From: Alviniconcha marisindica
Lineage: Eukaryota > Mollusca > Gastropoda > Provannidae
Direction of reading: 5' to 3'
Length of the DNA stretch: 64,000 bases
Assembly (NCBI GenBank): GCA_018857735.1
Contig: JABMCL010000667.1
Location: forward strand, 163,501 to 227,500
The notes beneath the pieces were generated by a model, which worked only from the letters and a program-made list of their open reading frames with translations, made no database searches and was not told where the DNA came from. Below, one piece after another: positions 55,046 to 64,000 of this stretch (positions are counted from its first letter, which is position 1; every line of letters starts with the position of its first letter). Position numbers and translations under genes: made by a program.

Positions 55046-57535
55046 TTGAAAACTTGAAACTGATTGGACACTGCATGATAACAGCCTTGCCAGTTCAAGT
55101 TCAGTCACAGTTCATGCAGACATCAGTGAGTCAATGACCCCTTCCCTTTCAGGATTTTCCTGTCTCCTCTTCACAGTCTCTGTTGATGTGTCTTGACGCA
55201 TGAATCCAACTATTTTAAATAATTTGTGGTCTTCAGTGGTACGTGGGATGGCATTGGTCCATACTAGTGTTCATTTTCTCCTCAGTAGTAGCCTCTGTCG
55301 GTACCAGCATCATCAGAACCACTATTTTTACATTGTGTTTTACATGGAGCAATGAGTCGACAAGTTTAAATGCATTTAGGCTGACTGGATAGTATTTGTA
55401 CTCCACACATGCCAATTTGATCAATGTCGTCACCATTTAGAAGATAAATGCGACTAAGGGGGCTGTTTGCCTTTCATCCATATGGGCCCGGACTCACTGC
55501 ATTGCCAGCAAGACTGAATACAGACCAGTCGGGTAAAAAGCAACCTGCTTCTTTGTGATAGGCTAACTGTTCTTCACCAGAGCGATGACAGCAATCACTA
55601 GTTAGAGCTGAAAACCTTGAAGAATTCTATGTCCACGCCAGCAGCCTGCACACTCACAAGTCTGTGCTCATACTTACTGCATGAAGTAGCTGTTGGTGGC
55701 TACATCCTACAGTAAAGTGACCCATGTCCTTGGCTTCTATACTTGTGTCCATTTTGAAAGGAATCACTTTGGACTGTTTGCTTCCCTGTTTGTTATTTTT
55801 TATATTTGTACATTTCTACTGGCCTGGACACAAAGCAGCATTATTTATTGCCTGCAAGGTCACAAGTTATCTTGAAGAATTTACGAAGAAATTGTTGATT
55901 TTCCATTACCTCAAATAAGTTTGAAAACCACCATTTTCTAATTCAAGACATGGTACCACTACCAGGCTCACTTAGGCTGACTGAAAACGTGTGGTTGTAC
56001 GTCTAGAATCGGAAACATCACACAGCCCTAATCCCAAAAGGTAAACAAACAAATTGAGATTACTTGTTCTTGACACATCAGAACACAGAGCTCCAAAGCC
56101 ACTTCATGCTACATCGGGTCATGTAATGGCATGCACCTCAGCTAAGCAGAGCCAGAGCTGGTGGACAACAGACTGTTGAGATAGCATCCAGCCAACACTG
56201 CCTGTAGCGGTGCAGCATCTGTCTTGGGTTCTTCCCGGTCCTGGTCGCACCTCACCTCTCAAGGACTGGGTGCCAGCCTTGAGCACTGAAGATCAATCAG
56301 TCAGTCAGTCTCCTTCTCACCCCATCCTCTGAGAGACAGCTGTTCCAGTATGTCCAGAATTATTAGTATCATGATTCATGAAACTGAGCTTTTGAAAGAA
56401 AAGGAATGTGCAGATGGCATCAAGGATTTTGTACAGAACGGATCTCATCCATGTGCACAGACAAAACTGAAGAGACTTTGACTCCTGTAACGAGTTTCAG
56501 TTCGGAAACATATTAATGAACAGCTTCACATTCTTGTTCCCTGGTTATGGGGTATCCCTCATTGTCATTGTCCCCCACCCCACCCCCATCTCAATTGCCC
56601 TCACCCCACTCTCAACCTTCCTTACCCATACTCTCTGTTGGTTTGGAAAATGTGCAAAACTCTGAATGCCAGAATGGTCAGTTTTTTGTGTACATCTTTC
56701 CACCATGACCCCACATTATCCATGTTGTCCTTCCCCTGGCTTTTAAGTATTTTGGTTCCATTAGTGGCCTGTTTGGGATCCCCCCCTGGGAAATTTAGGC
56801 CACTTCCCCAGAGGAAAGCCAGCCGTGACAGGGTCCCAGCCACACTCCAAGTGTCATTTTCCGGCACCTTCCTCCAAACTCTGCCAGATTTGGTTACGCC
56901 ACTGAAAGGGCACTCTTTATCTCCGCACAGCTGTCCACCGATGCGGTTGGAACCCTCCGAAAGGTTTGGGTACTGATATGACTGTGGAAGCAGCCAAGCG
57001 CCCAAGCACCCATGTAAACACGAGACGCATTCACCCCGGGTAAAAGAAAGAGTTCCGTCTCGATTCAAACAATTGTGGTTTTATTTGTGCTGGTGTAAAC
57101 TTTGTTGGCAGCTATAAATGACACGCCTTGTTTAAACGAGTTGTTTGTAACAAACTTACTACTGTTTGAGTACCAACAAAAAAACTGCTCGTTAGCTAAC
57201 AGTTTTCTGGGACCTGTGGCGTAACTAAATACGGCAGTGGTTGAAGGAAGGATGTCGTAAACCAGTGCTTGGAGTTTGGGTCCCAGCACCACTGCTATTC
57301 CTGACAATTAAAGTATTGTGTTATATTCATTGTCACTCATGCTTGCTCTCCAAGGAAAGCTGTTGCTATTGATTCAGTGGTTGTTTAGAAATGTTTTACA
57401 CTATTTTCATTGTCTTGTTTGTGGAAGTGTTTTAGTTGATAACGGTTGAATTAGAGTTGAATTGGCTTTGGTGTGTTTGATGTTGATTTGTAAGATTTGA
57501 ACATATGAAAAACTCAGCTGTATGACCAGAGGTTT

Positions 57536-57537
<2 letters not shown>

Positions 57538-57576
<39 letters not shown>

Positions 57577-57590
57577 ATTGTGTGTGTGTG
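57538..57590. repeat. GT microsatellite
   Basis: A GT dinucleotide run interrupted once by CATT. Confidence 0.95.
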
Positions 57591-58499
57591 ATGTTAATAA
57601 ACTTAGTGGAAATTGAAATGTTCTCTGTGTTTGTGTTTCAGGCTAAAGTACATTGTGTGTGTGTGTGTGAAGTCAAAAATCTTTAATCATCCCTCACAAG
57701 GCAATTCAGCTTAACTAATATACGGCTCATTAATTTAAGAACATGTAAAGCAACACCAAAACATTTGCATGTACAACAACATAGACAAGTTATGCTGCAC
57801 AAAAATCTATAATATAAAATCACATAAATTATCAACAGTGCATACTCATGTCACAGCACACACACAATGTGTGTGACATTAATAACTTGGTGGAATTTGA
57901 AATGTTTTCTGTGTCTGTGTCACTGTCAGGGTTCATATGGTCTCTAACAAAATTGGAAAGTTTGGTGAAGTGTCAAATGGAGACGCTTTGTTGAAGGCCT
58001 GGAAAGTCTGCAAGAAGCAGCATTTTTGGACTGGCAAAATGGTCATGGTCTTGAAAAGCTTGGGAATTTTATATTGCAGCATCTAGGGGCCCTTTCACAA
58101 AACTAGGGTGCACATGAACTACGTCATATTTAAGGGTTGCGTGCTATGTCCAGTTAACCGATCTGTTACTTGAAGAACAGGTCACGCCAAGTAGGTTTAT
58201 ATCACCCAGAAAGGGACAATGTTTCTTTAATTCTTTTTATCTTTTTAATTATATTTTCTTTTATTATTATTTTCTATTTATTTTTTTAATTCGAGTTTGT
58301 TTTTTATTTAAATTTTTTCTTCCCATTCTCAGTTATTTTTAGCTGTTGACACAAACTAGACGCTACGCTATAATGATTTCTGTGGGGCCTTACCCCTACT
58401 CAAATCTGGGGCACAATGCGCCGTACACACACACACACAACAGTACATGTATACAATAGAATTGAAAAACTAAACAATCGAAGCTTAAGTAGTTCCTGG

Positions 58500-58743
58500 A
58501 ATTTAACGTTCCGTCAACCGCATAGAGTTACCTCAGGCCGAAGCAGACCAAACAAGGCCAGGGGAGGTTGCCATCAACACACCATTCAGGCCGACCCTCA
58601 ATCCATCAGCATGAGCCACCCGCCAGTCCCATCAGGCAACATACCTACTTCCTGCCTGCAAGACCTCACAGGAAGGCGTCCTTCTTCCGCCGCACCATCA
58701 GCGAGTTGAGCAGCCTTCCACCAGAGGCAGTAACAGCGCCCTC
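58500..58743 (+). mobile_element. Non-LTR retrotransposon 3' coding remnant
   Basis: One frame reads ARPHRKASFFRRTISE, then LSSLPPEAVTAPSVE. This is the R-x-x-SFFPRTI-x-x-WNSLPPE-x-V-x-APS ending of CR1/Jockey-like reverse-transcriptase ORFs. The Trp position is lost and the upstream part is out of frame, so it is a dead fragment. Confidence 0.7.
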
Positions 58744-59707
58744 GGTGGAAGTAAGTAAACATGATGCTTAACGTCCACAGAACCCATACGGCTTATTGGG
58801 GACGGGGAGAAGGGGGTATGGAGGGAGATTGTATACCTATGGCTACACTGTCACCACCAGAATGACTTCTGCATTAAAGTAAAAGTCCAAGGTTTTTAAG
58901 TATGCAAAATGACCATCGAAATGATTGACAAATGAGTCACTAGTTTCAGATTTAATGAAATAAAAATTAAAAATTAATGTTTAATTGGGTTTTTAATCGA
59001 TTTTATTTTCTGTAGGCTGGCTGAAACGACAGTCTCGGGTCTCCATCAGTCACGTGACTTTCCCGAGGTGACGTCAGTCTGGGGAGAAAGTGCGCTTGCC
59101 ATCTTAGATTCTTCAGTAAACTGTATGCGAGTGGTCGACAAAAAAGTTAACTATGCCGGCCTACTGTGTTGCCGCGAACTGTAACAATTCGCAGACGACC
59201 CCAGGTATAACAATGCTGACACGATGTTCCGGTACTCTTTCAAAATCCTGCCTGACAGGCTCAAACTAATACGGCTGTATCCTTGTGGGTCTCTCGGGCA
59301 AAGTATCAGTTTCGTCTTCGGAGCTTGAGTTGGCCATTTTGCTGCGACTCCCGAGAGTGACGTAGTAGGCATATGGTCACGTGATTTGGGCGCCATGGCG
59401 ACGCTTTCGGTACGACAGAAAATGCCTTTTTTCGTGCATTTATGACCCTCAGATCACAGTTTCACCTACATCATCGTTCTCAGCGAGGTTTAACGGAAAT
59501 CGTGTCAAAAATCACCCCTACCCTTGGACTTGCCCTTTAAGGTGGGCAGCGATGAGAGCCATTTTAATGTTTCGTAATTGTGAGGGACAAAGTCACAAGT
59601 CCACAGACCACAACTTTTGAAGAGAAAGGAGAGCCGAAGCAGATTCGAACCGAAGTCTCTCTGCTTACCAGCCTAGCGCCTTACCACTAGGCCGCCAAAC
59701 TGGCTCA
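58744..59707 (-). mobile_element. tRNA-derived SINE, interrupted by a DNA transposon
   Basis: On the minus strand it starts near 59707 with TGAGCC. It has an A-box-like CTAGTGGTAAGGCG and a B box GGTTCGAATC, then a body that matches the copy at 2470-2723, and ends at about 58744 with an ACTTACTT tail. The body is split between 58873 and 59541 by the TTAA-flanked element. Without the insert it would be about 300 bp. Confidence 0.75.
58874..59540. mobile_element. TTAA-flanked, THAP-carrying DNA transposon remnant (Kolobok-like)
   Basis: It is flanked by TTAA at 58874-58877 and 59537-59540. The ends are inverted repeats: AGTAAAAGTCCAAGG on the left and, reverse complemented, AGGGCAAGTCCAAGG on the right. 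Inside, from ATG 59153 on the plus strand, MPAYCVAANCNNSQTTPGI has the opening of a THAP zinc finger (C-x4-C). It continues in another frame as MFRYSFK, so it is broken. TTAA targets plus a THAP domain are the combination known for Kolobok elements. It is about 660 bp, hence non-autonomous. Confidence 0.7.
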
Positions 59708-59726
59708 CAGTCTCTGTGGAACTATA

Positions 59727-59772
59727 CCCCCCCCCCCCCCCCCCCCCCACCCACCCACACGCACACACACCT
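59727..59772. repeat. Poly-C tract (22 nt) followed by CA-rich sequence
   Basis: An uninterrupted C run at 59727-59748, then CCACCCACACGCACACACAC. Confidence 0.93.
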
Positions 59773-59880
59773 TGATGCTGATCCTCCGAGCTGCTGCTGT
59801 AAACTACTTCGTGTAAACTACCAGTTGTTCACGTCAGAACCTTCCTTCGCTACGACGACGGTGCATGTTAATGAAAGAAG

Positions 59881-59952
59881 AGTAAGTAAGTAAGTAAGTT
59901 GGTGTTTTACGCCCAGTCACGCACACACACACACACACACACACCACACACA

Positions 59953-59990
<38 letters not shown>
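59881..59990. repeat. SINE tail fragment and CA microsatellite
   Basis: AGTAAGTAAGTAAGTAAGTT, then GGTGTTTTACGCCC (a SINE end read on the minus strand), runs directly into a long CA array that opens the inverted satellite block. Confidence 0.7.
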
Positions 59991-60289
59991 CTTTCCTCCG
60001 TCTTCACCTTCGGTGTCGGGGACATCTGTCTGTGCCATCTGTCGGGGCCCTCCGTCTCGGTCATCCGTCTCAGGGGCTTCCGTCTGTGACATCCGTCTCC
60101 GAAACGTAAGGCCCTGGCAGATGGCACACATGGATGTCCCTGAGAGGGAAAGCCAAGACGGCGGGCCCACCCATCTTGACCCTCCGTCTCAGGGACATTC
60201 GTCTGTCCCAGTTCGCCCTGGTCGTCCGTCTCGGGGACTTCCGTCTGGATCCTCCGTCTCGGGCACATCCGTCTGGATCCTCCGTCTCG

Positions 60290-60795
60290 GGCACATCCGT
60301 CTGGAACCTCCGTCTCGGGGACATCCGTCTGGATCCTCCGTTTCAGAGACATCCGTCTGGATCCTCCGTCTCAGGGACATCCGTCTGGATCCTCCGTTTC
60401 GGGCACATACGTCTGGATTGTCCGTCTCCGAGACATCCGTCTGGATCCTCCGTCTCAGGGACATTCGTCCAGAACCTCCGTCTCAGGGACATCCGTCTCG
60501 GGCACATCTGTCTGGATCCTCCGTTTCAGAGACATCCGTCTGGATCCTCCGTTTCAGAGACATCCGTCTGGATCCTCCGTTTCAGAGACATCCGTCTGGA
60601 TCCTCCGTTTCAGAGACATCCGTCTGGATCCTCCGTTTCAGGGACATTCGTCTGGATCCTCCGTTTCAGAGACATCCGTCTGGATCCTCCGTTTCAGGGA
60701 CATTCGTCTGGATCCTCCGTTTCAGAGACATCCGTCTGGATCCTCCGTCTCAGGGACATTCGTCCAGAACCTCCGTCTTGGGGTCATCCGTCTCT
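60290..60795 (-). repeat. 28-bp array of the inverted satellite block
   Basis: Near-perfect 28-bp units (plus-strand sense CATCCGTCTGGATCCTCCGT plus TTCAGAGA), most regular at 60500-60740. Three units make 84 nt, so all frames stay open and give long false ORFs. Confidence 0.93.
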
Positions 60796-61246
60796 GCCTT
60801 CAAATCCAATCCAAGAAGGTTATTTTAATCATCAGTCACAGGACAATTGAACCAAATACTAAAGGATCATTAATTCTAACAGAACATCTAACAAAAAGAT
60901 GAAAGCAACATCAACTAAATGTGAATAGTATAGCAAATTACCAAACAGGTACACTGAATCAGATACAAAAACACAACAAACATTGCATCAGAGTAGAACA
61001 CAGACAGACAGACACACAGAGAGACACACAGAGATACAGGCAGGCAGGCAGACATACATACACACAGACAGACAGACAGACAGACACACAAACTCACAGG
61101 GACATCCATGTGTGCCATCTGCCTTGGCCTTACGTTTCGGAGACGGATGTCACAGACAGATGCTACTGAGACGGATGATCGAGACGGAGTGCCGCGACTG
61201 ATGTCAGAGACAGATGTCCCCGACACCGAAGGTGAAGACAGAGGAA

Positions 61247-61296
<50 letters not shown>

Positions 61297-61310
61297 TGTG
61301 TGTGTGGGGT
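61247..61310. repeat. GT microsatellite in satellite block 2
   Basis: A GT run with one GGTG interruption, ending in a short G run. Confidence 0.95.
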
Positions 61311-61888
61311 TTTTACTGTGATGTAATGTTTAGTATGTTTTTGTATTTAATTCAGTCTATGTGTTTGCTAAATTCCTATTTTTTTTCTTGATATTGCTTT
61401 CATCTTTTTGTTACATGTTGTGTTACAATTAATGATCGTTTAGTACTTGGTTCAATTTCACTGTGAGTGATGATTAAAATAACGGAGGTTCCAGACGGAT
61501 ATCCCTGAGACAGAGGATCCAGACGGATGTCCCAGAGACAGAGGATCCAGACGGATATCCCTGAGACAGAGGATCCAGACGGATGTCCCTGAGACAGAGG
61601 ATCCAGACGGATGTCCCTGAGACAGAGGATCCAGACGGATGTACCCGAGACGGACGACCAGGGCGGACTGGCACAGACGAATGTCCCTGAGACGGAAGGT
61701 CAAGACGGATGGGCTCGCCGTCTTGGCTTTCCTTCTCAGGGATATTTATGTGTGCCATCTGCCTTGGCCTTACGTTTCGGAGACGGATGTCACAGACGGA
61801 TGTCACAGACGGATGACCGAGACGGAGGGCCACGACGGATGCGACAGAGAGATGTCACCGAGACCGAAGCTCAAGACGGAGGTGAAGA

Positions 61889-61889
61889 G

Positions 61890-61952
<63 letters not shown>

Positions 61953-61975
61953 TGTCTGTCTGTCTGTGTGAGTCT
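61889..61975. repeat. GT microsatellite followed by CTGT repeats in block 3
   Basis: A GT run of about 30 repeats, then TCTGTCTGTCTGTCTGTGTG. Confidence 0.95.
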
Positions 61976-62465
61976 GTGTGTTTGTTCTACTCTGATGGAA
62001 TGTGTATTATGTGTTTTGATTTGATTCAGACTATTTGTTTGTTAAGTTGCTGTCAATTTACCTTTTGTTTATGTTGCTTTCATCTTCTGGTTACATATTC
62101 TAATACAATTAATAATCCTTTAGTGTGTGTTTCAGTTGCTCTTTGAGTGATGATTAAAGTGTCTTATGTGGATTTCATTTGCAGGCCGAGACGGATGTCC
62201 CCGAGACGGATTATCCAGACGGATGTCCCCGAGACGGACGACCAGGGCGGACTGGCATAGACGAATGTCCCTGAGAGTGAGGGTCAAGATGGGTGGTCCC
62301 GCCGTCTTGGCTTTCCTTCTCAGAGACATTCATGTGTGCCGTCTGCCTTGGCCTTACGTTTCGGAGACGGATGTCACAGACGGATGTCACTGAGACGGAT
62401 GACCGAGACGGATGCCACAGACAGATGTCACCGAGACCGAAGCTCAAGACGTAGGTGAAGAGTTT

Positions 62466-62496
<31 letters not shown>

Positions 62497-62501
62497 GGGG
62501 G
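62466..62501. repeat. GT run and 22-nt poly-G in block 4
   Basis: The GT tract seen in the other blocks is here replaced in part by an uninterrupted G run. Confidence 0.93.
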
Positions 62502-62999
62502 TCTGTCTGTTGCTTTCTTCTTCTGGTTACATATTCTAATACAATTAATGATCCATTCGCATTTGTTTCAATTGCCCTTTGAGTGATGATTGAAGTGTCT
62601 TACGTGGATTAGATTTGAAGGCCGAGACGGATGTCCCCGAGACGGAGTGTCCAGACGGATGTCGCCAAGACGGAGGATCCAGACGGATGTCCCTGAGACG
62701 GAGGATCCAGACGGATGTCCCTGAGACGGAGGATCCAGACGGAAGTCCCCGAGACGGACGACCAGGGCGGACTGGCACAGCCGAATGTCGCTGAGACGGA
62801 AGGTCAAGATGGGTGGGCCCGCCGTCTTGGCTTTCCTTCTGAGGGACATTCATTAGTGCCATCTGCCTTGGCCTTACGTTTCGGAGACGGATGTCACAGA
62901 CGGATGTCCCTGAGACGGATGACCGAGACGGAGGGCCGCGACAGATGCCACAGACAGATGTCCCCGTGCCTGAAGGTCAAGACGGAGGTAATGATTGTA

Positions 63000-63002
<3 letters not shown>

Positions 63003-63071
<69 letters not shown>

Positions 63072-63098
63072 TGTGTGTGAGTGTGTGTGTGTGTGTTG
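63003..63098. repeat. GT microsatellite in block 5
   Basis: A GT run of more than 30 repeats with two GAGT interruptions near its end. Confidence 0.95.
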
Positions 63099-63800
63099 TG
63101 GTTGGGTTGGTGGGTGTCCGGGGAAGAGTGAGTGGCAAGTGCTATATGTTCTGGAGTGATATCATATGTATGATGTGTTTTTTGGGGGATGCAGTATGTC
63201 TGTTCATTAAGTTATTATTAGTTGAATATTTTTGATGGAACGTTTTATGTTCGCCGTCTTAACATGTTCTGTTAAAATTAATTTGCCTGTAGTAGTTAGT
63301 TGAACTGCCCTTTGATTGATGATTAAAGTATGTTATCTGGTCTTGACTTTGAAGGCCGCGTCAGATGTCCCCGAGACGGATGGCCAAGACTGATGGCGAC
63401 GAGACGGATAGCCAAGACTGATGGCGACGAGACGGACGGCCAAGATTGATGGCGACGAGACGGATGGTGCAGACGGATGTCTCTCAGTGTGACGGAAGGT
63501 CGGAGTCGGATGTCTCCGAGACGGAAAGCCAAGAGGAATGGTGCAGACTGTTGTCCCTGAAACAGAAGGCCGAGACGGAGGTCCCCGAAGCGGAAGTCCA
63601 CGACGGATGCCTGAGACGGTTGTGCCAGAGACGTATGTGTGTATTTGTGAGACATGTGGGGACATATGTCCCTGAGACGGAAGGCCAGGGCGGGCGGCAG
63701 AGGATGTCCCCGTGAGGGAGATTTTGGGGACGGAAGGCCAAGGCGGACGTGCCTGAGATTGAACACCTGTCCGGATGGCGCAGACGGATGCATATCTCCT

Positions 63801-64000
63801 ATAAACTGCGATGTTGTCCGTTGGCCGAGCGGTCCAGCCGACAGAAAAATTGGGACCAGTATTTTCCAGTGTGATTTTGGTGCCTAAACCCATTGCGGGA
63901 ACTAGTGCAACTATAAGAGAGGTTGTAGGAAATAATTTTTGTGCTTTCATTTGGGTAATGTTTTGAACATTTTATGATGCAGTCCGAAACCTCTTTAGTA
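63801..64000. other. Right-end sequence, unassigned
   Basis: The satellite stops near 63800. A tRNA A-box-like GTTGGCCGAGCGGTCC occurs at about 63820, but no matching B box follows. No gene seen. Confidence 0.4.

Larger units (their letters stand above)
52621..58400. other. Intergenic region downstream of PHRF1
   Basis: No gene supported. It contains the tandem repeats listed at 53610 and 54862, a SINE-tail fragment at 54370, a CA run near 54460-54481, GTCAGTCAGTC-ended repeat-like sequence near 56160-56310, a GT microsatellite at 57540-57578, and two similar segments at 57585-57640 and 57870-57925. The 148-codon minus frame at 56622-57068 has no recognisable domain. Confidence 0.45.
59985..63800. 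repeat. Compound satellite: 14/28-bp units, constant segments and GT tracts, one block inverted
   Basis: The base unit is close to GAGACGGATGTCCC, often as a 28-bp dimer (GAGACGGAGGATCCAGACGG plus ATGTCCCT). Each block has this array, then a constant segment TGTGCCATCTGCCTTGGCCT plus TACGTTTCGGAGACGG, then a few more units, a GT or G tract, and a constant AT-rich spacer with GAGTGATGATTAAA. Constant segments lie at about 61100, 61750, 62330 and 62850 on the plus strand and at about 60100-60150 on the minus strand. The last block (63353-63800) is more diverged. Confidence 0.9.

Noticed and set aside
56622..57068. 148-codon minus frame
   Set aside because: No recognisable domain, no splice continuation and no repeat family identified; chance frame in a GC-richer stretch.
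59899..60850. Frames of 309 and 238 codons in the satellite
   Set aside because: They arise from a 28-bp repeat that lacks stops in all frames; no known domain, and the same sequence occurs in non-coding blocks in the opposite orientation.
63815..63900. tRNA-like GTTGGCCGAGCGGTCC
   Set aside because: Resembles the A box of Leu/Ser tRNAs or a SINE, but no B box, acceptor stem or anticodon arm follows.

Overview
The window is eukaryotic nuclear DNA: every gene is split by GT-AG introns, coding exons sit in long AT-rich introns, and there is abundant repeat DNA. The encoded proteins are animal-type (CNDP2, PHRF1). The dispersed repeats include a tRNA-derived SINE with an ACTTACTT-type tail, non-LTR retrotransposon 3' fragments, a THAP-encoding TTAA element and very many poly-C/poly-G and GT tracts. 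They suggest a lophotrochozoan invertebrate, most likely a mollusc. That placement is an inference, not a proof.

Layout. (1) 303-6388, minus strand: the 5' six coding exons (183 codons) of cytosolic non-specific dipeptidase CNDP2; the rest of the gene lies beyond the left edge. (2) 6389-7260: its upstream region, CpG-containing, with a 14-bp NRF1-like palindrome and possibly a divergent promoter. (3) 7.3-19.8 kb: non-coding, with diverged repeats and one candidate untranslated exon. (4) 19769-25553, plus strand: a four-coding-exon gene (1352 codons plus stop) for an acidic, SR-rich, proline-rich nuclear protein of the SCAF1/SCAF11/PHRF1 kind. (5) 25.6-33.3 kb: intergenic. (6) 33342-51976, plus strand: PHRF1, which I could reconstruct as 14 coding exons whose phases agree from ATG to stop (1762 aa), with RING, PHD, basic region, SR region, a long GRD repeat and a C-terminal domain. 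(7) 52.0-58.4 kb: 3' flank with minisatellites. (8) 58.5-64.0 kb: a nest of mobile elements followed by a compound satellite built from 14/28-bp units and GT microsatellites, the first block inverted relative to the others.

How the genes relate. The SCAF-like gene and PHRF1 are same-strand neighbours that share the C-terminal domain and an intron at the same place and phase in it (after the VPK, before VC). They look like an old tandem duplicate pair of RNA polymerase II CTD-associated factors. CNDP2 is an unrelated metabolic gene.

Most unusual pattern. At several exon boundaries the splice junction itself is part of a tandem repeat. Before exon 3 of the SCAF-like gene a 33-bp unit carries four extra acceptor copies, all at multiples of three from the real one and with an open frame. 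Both PHD exons of PHRF1 follow similar arrays. CNDP2 exon 3 has one duplicated acceptor whose AG is lost, and a PHRF1 donor region is also duplicated. Whether the decoy sites are used can only be settled with RNA data.
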